Shown here: positions 15,624 to 23,579 of the stretch, one piece after another
Layout: the number at the start of each line of letters is the position of its first letter
Position numbering within the stretch: the first letter of the stretch is position 1
NCBI GenBank assembly: GCA_902801475.1
Contig: CADCIO010000015.1
Span: 1-53,327 of the forward strand
Direction: 5' to 3'
Source: an uncultured Bacteroidales bacterium
GTDB taxonomy: Bacteria > Bacteroidota > Bacteroidia > Bacteroidales > Bacteroidaceae
DNA length: 53,327 nucleotides
The notes under the pieces: generated by a model
What the model was told of the DNA's origin: nothing
Database searches by the model: none
Seen by the model: only the letters and a program-made list of their open reading frames with translations
Made by a program: the position numbers and the translations under genes

Positions 15624-17465
15624 TTATTTTAATTGTAAATTAATATTTTTTGTAAATGATATCTCTTGCAGTTGACCGTTTTCATACAGACGGTAGCCGG
15701 TAAGTTGATTGCGATAGTAGTTGCGGTCTGTTTTGCCTACGAGGTTCGACCTGAGTAGTCCGCGCTCTAAATGGTAGCCCTCTATCTTGACACCATGTGG
15801 TAGTGTTTTTTTTATGCGCTCGTCCAACCTGATAATTATCTGCTCTCCAGGCTCAGTGTTGTCGTCTTCCAGTATAACGTGTGCCACCAAAGGTGTTTTG
15901 TCTTGTGCCACCACCAATGTACAAGCCAGAGCGTCTTTCACGGCAGGATCTTGGCGTAGTTCGTTTGCAATGTCAAAGAAGAATACTTTCTGCCCGTCGG
16001 GCGATACGATATGTTGGGAATAACGTCCGTAGACAAACAGCATACCTCGCTCATCCAATTCGCCATAGTCCTTGGTATGGAACCATTCGCCTCCGAAAAC
16101 AACGGTGTCCGACTCTGGTTCATTGTAATAATTAGAAGCAAGGGCAGGTGTCTTCACACATATCTGTCCGCGCTGACCATAACCTAACTCATGGCCTTGT
16201 TCATCGAAGATGCCCACAGTTACGCCAGGGAAGGCGTAGCCCACACTGACGGCACGCTTTGAGTAGTCTTTATCGAAGATATCTAGCTGATAGTCAAGTG
16301 TTGACACCGAGAATGTCTCGGTCAGGCCATAACCGGATGTCAGCGCAACGGGGCTACCGCACTCGCGCATTAGGTTGTTGATACGACGCAAAGCTTCGGG
16401 AGTACACCCCTCGCCGCCCATGACTGGGAATCGGAAGAAACTGAGGTCGGGACGCTTGCCTGCTTTAATGAGTTCCTCAACGTGCAGGAAGAAGCGTACC
16501 CAATAATGGCCGGGAATAAGCGTGACCTGCGGACGCATGGTCAGAATGTTCTTGGTGAACTGCTTATGCGTGAGACGTGGGTCAATATTTACAGTCATGC
16601 CACGGAAAAGCGGTGCCAGTACCAGTACGAAATAACCTGTACAGACAAAAGGTGGTAGCATGCAATAGGCAGACGTGCCTTCACGGAATGGATTGCCTGT
16701 GAGATTAAATGCTAAAGCGTCCTGGAACATGCTGATCATTGCATCATTACTCATGCCTATTTGGTGAGCATGTCCTTGTCCCGATGTGCCAGATGAACAG
16801 AATACATACGAGGTCTTACCGGTTACGGTTGGCGCTTCCAAAGGACCTTCATAGTTGCCAAAACGGCTGATGGCTTCGTCGGCCGACATATACTTTGGAC
16901 GATGACTGTTCTTGTAATGCTTCAGGTAGTTCAGCGGTGCAGCCAGCAGTTTTAGAGGATAACCCATAGAACGTGTAGCTGAAATAATCACTACATGTTC
17001 AAATTGCTCCCATGCCAAGATGTTCGTCAAAGAGTTTTCCATACCATCAAAGACGAAAGCTACACGGCTTTTGCTCACCATCGTCTCCAATACTTCTGGA
17101 GTCTGCATCAGATTAGGAAGTATCGTCACAGCTCCAACCATATTGGCTGCCAGCATAATATAAACAAATTCAGGCAGTGTGGGACCAAAAATGAGAAGTT
17201 CGTCTCCCTCACGTATACCCATGCCTTTGATGACGCGGCCCCACAAATGCACCTGCTCAATAAATTGACTACGACTCACGTGGCGGCCAAAGTAGATCAA
17301 TGCGTCGTGACGGTTGTTGTCGTTCAGGATGCCCCGCTCAATGAATTTCCACAATGTCTCCTTGGGGAAATTTTGAGCCAAAATCTCCTCATATCCCTTG
17401 GAGTAGAATTGTTTCCATCTCATCTCCTCTGACGGCAAACTTGTATTTTTTTTAGGGCCTTCCAT
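15624..17465 (-). CDS. ANL-superfamily acyl-CoA synthetase / AMP-dependent ligase
   Basis: 613 residues from the ATG at 17465 (MEGPKKN). That start is preferred over the one at 17549 because GGAGAAAA lies directly before it and the -7 at 17527-17534 falls inside the longer frame. Adenylation motifs are in order: YVFCSSGTSGQGH (P-loop-like A3), GYGLTET (A5), HTKDYGELDERG (A7, Thr-Lys-Asp in place of Thr-Gly-Asp), YGRYSQHIV (A8) and a late NLVGKTDRNYY with the expected catalytic Lys (A10). It would activate a carboxylic acid as an acyl-AMP; the acceptor may be CoA or another thiol. No carrier-protein gene is nearby. It is cytosolic and the first gene of the efflux operon. Confidence 0.85.
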   Translation of the reverse strand: MEGPKKNTSLPSEEMRWKQFYSKGYEEILAQNFPKETLWKFIERGILNDNNRHDALIYFGRHVSRSQFIEQVHLWGRVIKGMGIREGDELLIFGPTLPEFVYIMLAANMVGAVTILPNLMQTPEVLETMVSKSRVAFVFDGMENSLTNILAWEQFEHVVIISATRSMGYPLKLLAAPLNYLKHYKNSHRPKYMSADEAISRFGNYEGPLEAPTVTGKTSYVFCSSGTSGQGHAHQIGMSNDAMISMFQDALAFNLTGNPFREGTSAYCMLPPFVCTGYFVLVLAPLFRGMTVNIDPRLTHKQFTKNILTMRPQVTLIPGHYWVRFFLHVEELIKAGKRPDLSFFRFPVMGGEGCTPEALRRINNLMRECGSPVALTSGYGLTETFSVSTLDYQLDIFDKDYSKRAVSVGYAFPGVTVGIFDEQGHELGYGQRGQICVKTPALASNYYNEPESDTVVFGGEWFHTKDYGELDERGMLFVYGRYSQHIVSPDGQKVFFFDIANELRQDPAVKDALACTLVVAQDKTPLVAHVILEDDNTEPGEQIIIRLDERIKKTLPHGVKIEGYHLERGLLRSNLVGKTDRNYYRNQLTGYRLYENGQLQEISFTKNINLQLK

Positions 17466-17526
17466 TTTTCTCCCGTTTTTTTGGTAATAATAGATTATTG
17501 TAGTAAGTGTTTTGCAATTATATTTG

Positions 17527-17534
17527 CGAAGGTA
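17527..17534 (-). promoter_or_regulatory. -7 element of the ligase-efflux operon
   Basis: On the minus strand it reads TACCTTCG followed by C, one mismatch from TAnnTTTG. It is 61 bp upstream of the chosen ATG at 17465. The -33 region is A+T-rich without a clear TTTG, so this promoter may need an activator. Confidence 0.45.
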
Positions 17535-17576
17535 CGAATTATTTTTCATATGTTTATAAAAAGTGGTTAAAAAAGT

Positions 17577-17630
17577 GAGCTAATTATCAAAAAAACGAGC
17601 ACAAAATGAAAATTTTTTGATAATTAGCTC
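17577..17630. repeat. 18-bp perfect inverted repeat upstream of the ligase promoter
   Basis: Arms 17577-17594 and 17613-17630 are exact reverse complements over 18 bp, with an 18-nt loop. On the minus strand the right-hand end runs into ACTTTTTT, so it could be a terminator backing up the tRNA terminator. Its position 43 bp upstream of the ligase -7 also allows an operator role. Confidence 0.55.
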
Positions 17631-17703
17631 GTGCTTTGAGGGCTCATTGTTCCTTTTTTCTCCTTTTACTCAGCTTTCGCAATCTCTGATATGTGGTATT
17701 TGT

Positions 17704-17740
17704 AGTAAATAAAAATCAGGCAAACAATGTTTACCTGATT
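17704..17740 (-). terminator. Intrinsic terminator of tRNA-Lys
   Basis: On the minus strand AATCAGGTAAAC pairs with GTTTGCCTGATT (12 bp, one G-T pair, 3-nt loop, 17714-17740). TTTTTATTT follows. It begins 8 nt after the tRNA 3' end. Confidence 0.8.
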
Positions 17741-17747
17741 ATCTTAG

Positions 17748-17820
17748 TGATCCGCTTGGGGCTCGAACCCAAGACCCCAACATTAAAAGTGTTGTGCTCT
17801 ACCTACTGAGCTAGCGGATC
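17748..17820 (-). tRNA. tRNA-Lys (anticodon TTT)
   Basis: The 73-nt minus-strand sequence folds as a standard cloverleaf. The acceptor pairs GATCCGC/GCGGATC with discriminator A. The D-arm is GCTCAGTAGGTAGAGC. The anticodon stem CAACA/TGTTG encloses CTTTTAA, giving anticodon TTT. The T-arm is CTTGGGTTCGAGCCCCAAG. CCA is not encoded. Confidence 0.96.
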
Positions 17821-17830
17821 TACCTACTAA

Positions 17831-17890
17831 GCTTACGGAGTTTGTTTGGGCGTTGGTGGCAGGGTTTTACACCTGTCGTATTCCGTAAGC
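17831..17890 (-). other. Structured leader upstream of tRNA-Lys
   Basis: GCTTACGGA at 17831-17839 is a perfect inverted repeat of TCCGTAAGC at 17882-17890, and an inner GGCAGG/CCTGTC pair (17858-17863/17872-17877, one wobble) lies inside it. The segment is transcribed from the promoter at 17896-17927 as part of the pre-tRNA. Its 3' end (17821-17839) also repeats the tRNA 5' end (17800-17818) with 16 of 19 positions identical, so it looks like a partial tandem duplication of the tRNA. Confidence 0.5.
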
Positions 17891-17895
17891 GGGTG

Positions 17896-17927
17896 CAAAG
17901 GTAGTGCATTTTTTACACACTACAAAA
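17896..17927 (-). promoter_or_regulatory. Promoter of tRNA-Lys
   Basis: On the minus strand TTTTG (17923-17927) and TACCTTTG (17896-17903) are separated by 19 bp, a near-ideal Bacteroidota promoter. Transcription would start about 70 nt before the tRNA. Confidence 0.8.
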
Positions 17928-17949
17928 TAAAAGTGCGTTTTTTTGATGA

Positions 17950-19056
17950 TTATTCCTCTTTTTGTGGATTCTCCTCCATCTCATCCGTCTCTTCTAACAC
18001 ATATCTTTTATAATAGGACACGATGAGGGTGGTGAGAGGTAGGGCAACTATGAGCCCCACGAAGCCGAGTAAACTGCCCCAGATGGAGAGAGCTAAAAGG
18101 ATGACGGCAGGATTGAGACCTGTGACCTTACCCATGATGCGAGGGGTGAGTACCCAATCCTGAATGGCTTGCACCACAGCAAATACGATAAGAGCGGAGA
18201 GGATGATGCCCCAGAAACTCTGACCTGTATCGTAGGCTTTCAGCAATGACAGGATGATGGTGGGGATGAAGCCGATGACCTGAAGGTAAGGAACAAGATT
18301 AAGGAATCCGATGAAGAGCCCGAGTGGAATGGCTAGTGGAAATCCAATAATCAGGAAACCGATGGAGAAGAGGATGCCCACACACAGAGCGATGATGGAT
18401 TGCCCACGGAAATAACCGTTCATACCCTTCTGTAAGTCCAGCATGATGTCATGCACGATACTCCGCTTGTCTTTTGGTAGCATTTTGAAGAGTCCCTCAG
18501 CCATCAGTTCATAATCTACCAAGATGAAGAACAGATAGATGATCGCGATGAGCGAGGCGATAAAGCCCACGATGGCACTCACGCTGCTGCTGATGAAGGA
18601 GAAGAACTGTGGCACTTTCTCTTCCATGAATTGTGATACATCCTGCACCGTCAGCGCTTTTGTGATCTCGTTAATGTCAATGTTGTGCTTGATGTAGTTC
18701 TGTACTTCTCCAGATACAGAAGCTACAGTCGAGTCGGTGGTCACATATTCCACGATGATATCCTTCAAATGTCCCATTTCCTCGATGATAGGAGGAATGA
18801 TGAGGTAACATCCACCCACGATGATGCCCAGAATGAGTAGCACCGTAATGATGATACTAAGGATGCGTGACTTCACACGGCATTTATACTGGATGAACGT
18901 GACGATGGGGTAGAGCAGATAGGCAATGAGCCATGCCACAAGGAAGGGTACGAGTACACTGCTCAGCCGCTGAATCAGCAGGTAAGCAGCAATCATGATA
19001 ATGATGCTGATTAGGATGCGCACCACGCGATCAAAAGTGAATGTCTTTGTCTTCAT
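17950..19056 (-). CDS. AI-2E family transporter (PerM/YdiK-like)
   Basis: A 368-residue polytopic membrane protein from the ATG at 19056; the in-frame ATG at 19119 is upstream of the -7 at 19107-19114. It has paired N-terminal helices (ILISIIIMIAAYLLIQRL, LVPFLVAWLIAYLLYP), a soluble middle part and a C-terminal bundle with GLFIGFLNLVPYLQVIGFIP and GLNPAVILLALSIWGSLLGF, which are hallmark segments of the AI-2E transporter family. Members export small solutes or act as Na+/H+ antiporters; the substrate is unknown here. It ends in an acidic cytosolic tail (ETDEMEENPQKEE). It is monocistronic and divergent from rsmI. Confidence 0.88.
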   Translation of the reverse strand: MKTKTFTFDRVVRILISIIIMIAAYLLIQRLSSVLVPFLVAWLIAYLLYPIVTFIQYKCRVKSRILSIIITVLLILGIIVGGCYLIIPPIIEEMGHLKDIIVEYVTTDSTVASVSGEVQNYIKHNIDINEITKALTVQDVSQFMEEKVPQFFSFISSSVSAIVGFIASLIAIIYLFFILVDYELMAEGLFKMLPKDKRSIVHDIMLDLQKGMNGYFRGQSIIALCVGILFSIGFLIIGFPLAIPLGLFIGFLNLVPYLQVIGFIPTIILSLLKAYDTGQSFWGIILSALIVFAVVQAIQDWVLTPRIMGKVTGLNPAVILLALSIWGSLLGFVGLIVALPLTTLIVSYYKRYVLEETDEMEENPQKEE

Positions 19057-19106
19057 TTGATGTGAGTTGAAGAATTGTAAAATGAACGATTTGAAGTTTT
19101 GAGGCA

Positions 19107-19114
19107 CGAAGTTA
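19107..19114 (-). promoter_or_regulatory. -7 element of the AI-2E transporter gene
   Basis: The minus strand reads TAACTTCG, one mismatch from TAnnTTTG. It sits 51 bp before the ATG at 19056 and supports that start. Confidence 0.4.
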
Positions 19115-19199
19115 CGCAAAAAAATGTTGTTTCATCGCTGATAATGTGAAAAAAAGTTGTTTTTGAGGGTAAAATTCACGTTGTGAGCATTTTTATTTC

Positions 19200-19207
19200 T
19201 ACTTTTG
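19200..19207 (+). promoter_or_regulatory. -7 element of rsmI
   Basis: TACTTTTG followed by C matches TAnnTTTG and lies 20 bp before the rsmI ATG, the usual distance for genes in this window. Confidence 0.55.
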
Positions 19208-19226
19208 CATCGTAAATCTGCAACGG

Positions 19227-19988
19227 ATGGGAACATTATATGTTGTGCCGACCCCTGTGGGAAATCTTGAAGACATGACCTTCAGGGCAGTGCGAGTGCT
19301 GAAAGAGGCTGATTTCATATTGGCAGAAGACACCCGTACTTCGAGTGTGCTCTTGCAGCATTATGACATCCATGCTGAGTTGCTGTCGCACCACAAGTTC
19401 AATGAGCACGAAACAGTGCAGCAGGTGGTCAGACGATTAGTGGGAGGAGAGACGGCAGCACTCATCAGCGATGCCGGCACTCCAGGCATCAGCGACCCAG
19501 GTTTCCTCTTGGTGAGAGCATGTGTGAAAGAGGGGGTTGAGGTGCAGACCCTTCCAGGTGCTACAGCCTTTGTCCCAGCCCTCGTGAGTAGTGGATTGCC
19601 CTGCGACAAGTTCTGCTTCGAAGGTTTCTTGCCTCAGAAGAAAGGACGACAGTCGAGGTTGGAGGCTCTCAAGGGTGAATCACGCAGTATTGTGTTCTAC
19701 GAGTCACCACGCCGATTGGTGAAGACCTTGCAACAATTCATCGAGGTGTTTGGTGAAGAGCGGCAGGTGAGTGTGGCAAGGGAAATCTCCAAGTTGCACG
19801 AGGAGCACGTGAGAGGTACGTTGAAAGAAGTGTTGGTACACTTCGAACACACAGAGCCATTGGGCGAAATAGTCGTCATCCTGGGTGGAAAGAGCGACCT
19901 CGTTCCCATTGAAGAAGAAAAAGAGAAGCCTGTTGACCCTATGCAAATGCTGATGGGCACAGGTAAGAAAAAGAATAAGTATAAATAA
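19227..19988 (+). CDS. rsmI: 16S rRNA (cytidine-1402-2'-O)-methyltransferase
   Basis: 253 residues. It opens GTLYVVPTPVGNLEDMTFRA, the signature of RsmI, followed by AEDTRTSSVLLQHY, SDAGTPGISDPGF, LPGATAFVPALVSSG and VFYESPRRL, all characteristic of this tetrapyrrole-methylase-fold enzyme. It 2'-O-methylates C1402 in the 30S decoding centre using S-adenosylmethionine. The C-terminal Lys-rich tail is short compared with the Escherichia coli protein, as usual in Bacteroidota. It is followed after 18 bp by the coiled-coil lipoprotein gene, so the two are probably co-transcribed. Confidence 0.95.
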   Translation: MGTLYVVPTPVGNLEDMTFRAVRVLKEADFILAEDTRTSSVLLQHYDIHAELLSHHKFNEHETVQQVVRRLVGGETAALISDAGTPGISDPGFLLVRACVKEGVEVQTLPGATAFVPALVSSGLPCDKFCFEGFLPQKKGRQSRLEALKGESRSIVFYESPRRLVKTLQQFIEVFGEERQVSVAREISKLHEEHVRGTLKEVLVHFEHTEPLGEIVVILGGKSDLVPIEEEKEKPVDPMQMLMGTGKKKNKYK

Positions 19989-20006
19989 TTTTTTAAATAG
20001 AAGGAA

Positions 20007-20855
20007 ATGAAGAAGATTATTTTTATGGCAGCCCTTGTATCCATGCTTGCAAGCTGTCTTGACGGATTCAAGAGTAACAATGGCGGTGATCGTGAACGCG
20101 ACTCATTGCGTAACATCATCGACCAGAAGGACAACGAACTGAACGATCTGATGGGTACCTTCAACGAGATCCAGCAGGGTTTCGACCTCATCAACGAGGC
20201 TGAAGGACGTGTGAACATGATGCGTATGGGTGCAGAGAACTACAACTCTGCAGAGAACATTCGTGAGAATATGCAGTTCATCCAAGAAACGCTTGACGAG
20301 AACAAGCGCAAGATTGAGGAACTGCAAGGCAAACTCAAGTCTAGCTCCATCAATTCCGCTAAGTTGAAAGAAGCCATCAACAGCCTCACTCAGCAGCTTA
20401 CTGAGAAGAACGCAGAACTGGAAAAACTGCGTGCCCAACTCGCTGAGAAAGATGTGAAGATTGAGCAACTCTCTGGTACTGTCACTAACCTGCAGACTGA
20501 AAATGCACAGGTGAAGCAGCAACGTGATGAAACAGCCCAGATTGCTCGCAATCAGGATGCTCAACTCAACACCGCTTGGTATGTCTTTGGCACCAGCAAG
20601 GAACTTAAGGCAGAGGGCATCCTCAGCAAGGGCGAAGTGCTGCAGGGCAACTACAACAAGAACTACTTCACCCAGATTGACATCCGCAAGGTAAATGTCA
20701 TCCCATTGGAGTCGAAGTCTGCTTCCATTCTTACCAACCATCCAGCAGGTTCTTACACGCTGCTCAAGGACAGCAAGGGTAAGTACACCCTCCGCATTAC
20801 TGACGTTGCTCAGTTCTGGAGTGTCAGCAAATACCTTGTTGTGAAAGTGAAATAA
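20007..20855 (+). CDS. Coiled-coil lipoprotein, resembles the Cbp1 collagen-binding family
   Basis: A 282-residue lipoprotein (MLASC, Cys17). Residues about 28-185 form a long heptad-rich coiled coil, with runs such as KIEELQGKLK and TEKNAELEKLRAQLAEKD. The C-terminal 95 residues form a compact domain with AWYVFGTSKELKAEGIL, IPLESKSASILTNHPAGSY and a final WSVSKYLVVKVK. This C-terminal pattern matches my recollection of Bacteroidales Cbp1-type adhesins, but binding to collagen is not shown by the sequence. It could equally be a structural envelope protein. It lies between rsmI and a secreted protein gene, with 8 bp to the latter. Confidence 0.65.
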   Translation: MKKIIFMAALVSMLASCLDGFKSNNGGDRERDSLRNIIDQKDNELNDLMGTFNEIQQGFDLINEAEGRVNMMRMGAENYNSAENIRENMQFIQETLDENKRKIEELQGKLKSSSINSAKLKEAINSLTQQLTEKNAELEKLRAQLAEKDVKIEQLSGTVTNLQTENAQVKQQRDETAQIARNQDAQLNTAWYVFGTSKELKAEGILSKGEVLQGNYNKNYFTQIDIRKVNVIPLESKSASILTNHPAGSYTLLKDSKGKYTLRITDVAQFWSVSKYLVVKVK

Positions 20856-20863
20856 GATCAACC

Positions 20864-21571
20864 ATGCATCAGTACATGCAGAAATATAGATGGATCGTGG
20901 CAATACTGGCTTTCGGGTCGGTATTGTCCGCCTTTGCCCAAAACAACAAGGATTGGGAACCAACGGGCGTGTGGCCATTCATCAACCAGCAGTTTCGTAC
21001 AGCCACTGTCTATACGGGTATTTTCAAACGCTCCAAGACGGTTGTGCCTTGCAACATCCATGTGGGTAACCAGACCCTTTGGTATAGCCAGAACGACACC
21101 CTCATGGAAGCTATTCCTGGCACTGTTTTGTATGTGGAATTTCCCAATGGTGACACCTATATGCCTGTAAGTAGCGAACAGCGTTTTGGACGCATTGTAC
21201 GTGAAGACACCATCGATGGCAAGATTGCTCGCATCATCTGTGTCAAGACGGTCAATCAGAAGGAACTCGACCAGAAGTACCTTGATCACATCAACAAGAC
21301 CCAGAATATCTTGCAGGGAGCCACCTTCAATGTGTCCGACATTGCCAGTGCTGATGCTGGTATTATTATGGAAGAGCAACCTCTCCCTCTGACCAATGAA
21401 TTCTATTTCCAAGTGCGAGGCGAAATCTTCCAAGCCACTCCTAAACAAATCCTGAAAAGGATAGACCCCAAGCGTAAGCAGGAATATCGGAACTTCACCC
21501 GTTCTGCTGAAATTATTTCCACCAACGAGAGTTCCATGCTGAAGATTTGGCAAGAGTTCTTCCTGAAGTGA
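20864..21571 (+). CDS. Secreted protein of unknown function
   Basis: 235 residues with a cleavable signal peptide (WIVAILAFGSVLSAFAQ). The mature part begins NNKDWEPTGVWPF. ATG 20876 (MQKYR) is an alternative start. No catalytic motif was recognised; the domain is mixed alpha/beta with a conserved-looking FPNGDTYMPV segment. It is co-directional with and 8 bp after the coiled-coil lipoprotein, so they may function together in the envelope. A strong hairpin terminator follows at 21598. Confidence 0.65.
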   Translation: MHQYMQKYRWIVAILAFGSVLSAFAQNNKDWEPTGVWPFINQQFRTATVYTGIFKRSKTVVPCNIHVGNQTLWYSQNDTLMEAIPGTVLYVEFPNGDTYMPVSSEQRFGRIVREDTIDGKIARIICVKTVNQKELDQKYLDHINKTQNILQGATFNVSDIASADAGIIMEEQPLPLTNEFYFQVRGEIFQATPKQILKRIDPKRKQEYRNFTRSAEIISTNESSMLKIWQEFFLK

Positions 21572-21597
21572 GTGGTTGAAACCTTATTGATCCCAAA

Positions 21598-21630
21598 TAA
21601 AAACGACTGGCGAATGTCAGTCGTTTTTTT
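21598..21630. terminator. Bidirectional intrinsic terminator
   Basis: AAAACGACTG pairs with CAGTCGTTTT around a short loop and is followed by TTTTTT on the plus strand; the A run before it serves the opposite strand. It lies between convergent genes, ending the rsmI unit and the plsC operon. Confidence 0.85.
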
Positions 21631-21634
21631 CATC

Positions 21635-22372
21635 TTAAGTTCTGTATTTTTCCACCAAACCTCCGTTGATGACATCGAAGACCTCTTGCATGATGACCTT
21701 GGTCTGCTTGCCCTGACGTTCTTCTGCAGTGATGGGCTTGTGGATGGTCAATGTGACTGTGCCCATGTGGACAGACTTGTGGTTGCGGCTGAACACATCG
21801 AAGGATCCGTTGATGGTCAATGGGACGATGGGAAGCCCGATTTCGTTGGCAAGCATGAAGGAACCACGTTTGAAGGGTGACATCTTGCCTGTGCGAGTAC
21901 GAGTGCCCTCTGGGAAAATGACCATTGACATACCTCCTTTCAGGGTTTCACGTGACTGCTGAACGGCTTTGGAGATGCCAGAGATGCCGTCGGCAAGGTA
22001 AATCTGATTAGACCTGGCGCAGGCGTAGCCCACGAAAGGAATCTTTCGCAGATATTCCTTCATCATCCACTTGAAGTTGTGTCCCAAGTAGCCATAGACG
22101 AGGAAGATGTCGTAGTAGCCTTGGTGGTTGGCAAGGAAGACATAACTCTCTTCTTTCTTGATGTTCTCACGTCCTTCGACCTTCACGCGAAGCAGGAAGA
22201 GCCAGAAGGCACATTTCGACCAGAACTTGGGCAGATAATATGCCGTGCGGTCTGTGTCGCCAAAGAAACTGGCGATGCTGACGGTGGTTGCCACAAAGAT
22301 GGTGATGACCACAAAGATGGGCAGTGCGATGAGGAAAGAGTAAATCTTGTAGAGTATCTTCAGAATAATCAT
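21635..22372 (-). CDS. plsC: 1-acyl-sn-glycerol-3-phosphate acyltransferase
   Basis: 245 residues with an N-terminal membrane helix (LIALPIFVVITIFVATTVSIAS). The acyltransferase motifs are all present: NHQGYYD (NHx4D), GYACARSNQIYL, FPEGTRTRTG and IVPLTINGSFD. It transfers an acyl chain to lysophosphatidic acid at the inner membrane in phospholipid synthesis. It is the last gene of a five-gene minus operon, starting 1 bp after the metallophosphoesterase stop. Some Bacteroidota use PlsC-like enzymes on other acceptors, so specificity is inferred. Confidence 0.9.
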   Translation of the reverse strand: MIILKILYKIYSFLIALPIFVVITIFVATTVSIASFFGDTDRTAYYLPKFWSKCAFWLFLLRVKVEGRENIKKEESYVFLANHQGYYDIFLVYGYLGHNFKWMMKEYLRKIPFVGYACARSNQIYLADGISGISKAVQQSRETLKGGMSMVIFPEGTRTRTGKMSPFKRGSFMLANEIGLPIVPLTINGSFDVFSRNHKSVHMGTVTLTIHKPITAEERQGKQTKVIMQEVFDVINGGLVEKYRT

Positions 22373-22373
22373 G

Positions 22374-23579
22374 TTATTGTTGTTTTCTTAATGTGATTAC
22401 GTTGATTTCTGGCCATGCGCCAAAGCGGAAGGGGAACATGACCGCCCCAATGCCGTCACTGACGTTGAGGATCTGGCTACCTTCTGTGTAGGCACCCGAC
22501 CATTCACGATAGACATGGGCGACAGGTGACCAGCCAAACACCTTGAACTGTCCTGCATGGGTATGCCCAGAGAGGGTGAGCTGGATGGAGGTTTGTGGGA
22601 TGATGTTGCGTCTCCAATGAGTGGGGTCGTGACTCATCAACACTGTGAAGCAGTTGCGCTTGAGCCCTTTCATCGTCTTGGGCAGGTCGCCATAGGCTGG
22701 GAAAGGTGGACGACCGTCATTCTCAACACCTGCAATGACAAGAGAGTCTTTGCCTCTGTGGAGAACGCGATGTTCGTTGAGCAGGAGCGTCCAGCCATAA
22801 CTGCGAATGCGACGTTGGAGTTCCTTCACATCGGCCGCACGTTCTTCCTCATGAGGATATCGGATGTACATGCTGTAGTCGTGGTTGCCCATCACAGCAT
22901 AGACTCCATCAGGTGCATGGAGCTTGTTGAGGTCACGTCGGAACCCGTCGAGTTCGGCACTCTGGTGGTTGACAAGGTCGCCTGTGAAGAGGATGGCGTC
23001 ACATTGCTGGGCGTTGATAAGGTCAACGATACGACGCACATCGCCCTCGTGTCCATCGCGCATGGTGCCAATGTGCAGATCAGAGAACTGGGCAATGCGA
23101 TAGCCGTCAAACTTCTCAGGCAGATCAGAGAAGTAGAATGTCTGCTGGTGAACAACGTAGTGGTTGCGTCCGATGAAATAGCCGAAAGAGAGTAAGGCGA
23201 TGGCAAAAAGTGCGAGTGCCATGCCGATGATGCGGAAGATGCGCACGAAGAGGCAGTCGTAGCCCTCATCATTCTTCTTTCCACCTGTCACAAGCAGGTT
23301 GATGCCGTGTCCGATGCCATCGACCATCATGAAGAGAGCCTTGGGCGCACAGCAAAGGAGGAACACATACATGTAGATGCTGACCCATGCCTGATGCTCT
23401 GGACGCATGTCATTGCTGTGGATGATGACCGCTGTGGCAATGGCGATAGCGATGGATGGTACCCACCACAACAAGCGCAGCCACCATTGTTTTGTCCAAT
23501 GACGGATATATACCAGATAAATGTATAGGTCTGGTAAAATCAGCAGCAGGATGATGAGCAGTAATATTCTTAACAGCAT
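22374..23579 (-). CDS. Membrane-anchored calcineurin-like metallophosphoesterase
   Basis: 401 residues. The first 150 contain about four hydrophobic helices; a calcineurin-type phosphoesterase domain follows with the full set of metal ligands: FSDLHIGT, FTGDLVNH, GNHDYSMY, MSHDPTHW and GHTHAGQ. This YkuE/YaeI-like architecture faces the periplasm in related proteins, some of which act on UDP-sugars or lipid phosphates; the substrate is not evident. It overlaps the end of the MetH-activation gene by 10 bp, and its neighbours (plsC, polyprenol glycosyltransferase) suggest a lipid-linked role. Confidence 0.85.
   Translation of the reverse strand: MLLRILLLIILLLILPDLYIYLVYIRHWTKQWWLRLLWWVPSIAIAIATAVIIHSNDMRPEHQAWVSIYMYVFLLCCAPKALFMMVDGIGHGINLLVTGGKKNDEGYDCLFVRIFRIIGMALALFAIALLSFGYFIGRNHYVVHQQTFYFSDLPEKFDGYRIAQFSDLHIGTMRDGHEGDVRRIVDLINAQQCDAILFTGDLVNHQSAELDGFRRDLNKLHAPDGVYAVMGNHDYSMYIRYPHEEERAADVKELQRRIRSYGWTLLLNEHRVLHRGKDSLVIAGVENDGRPPFPAYGDLPKTMKGLKRNCFTVLMSHDPTHWRRNIIPQTSIQLTLSGHTHAGQFKVFGWSPVAHVYREWSGAYTEGSQILNVSDGIGAVMFPFRFGAWPEINVITLRKQQ

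Noticed and set aside
17821..17890. Second tRNA gene upstream of tRNA-Lys
   Set aside because: Only the 5' arm resembles a tRNA; no anticodon arm or T-arm can be formed, so it is treated as a leader with a partial duplication.
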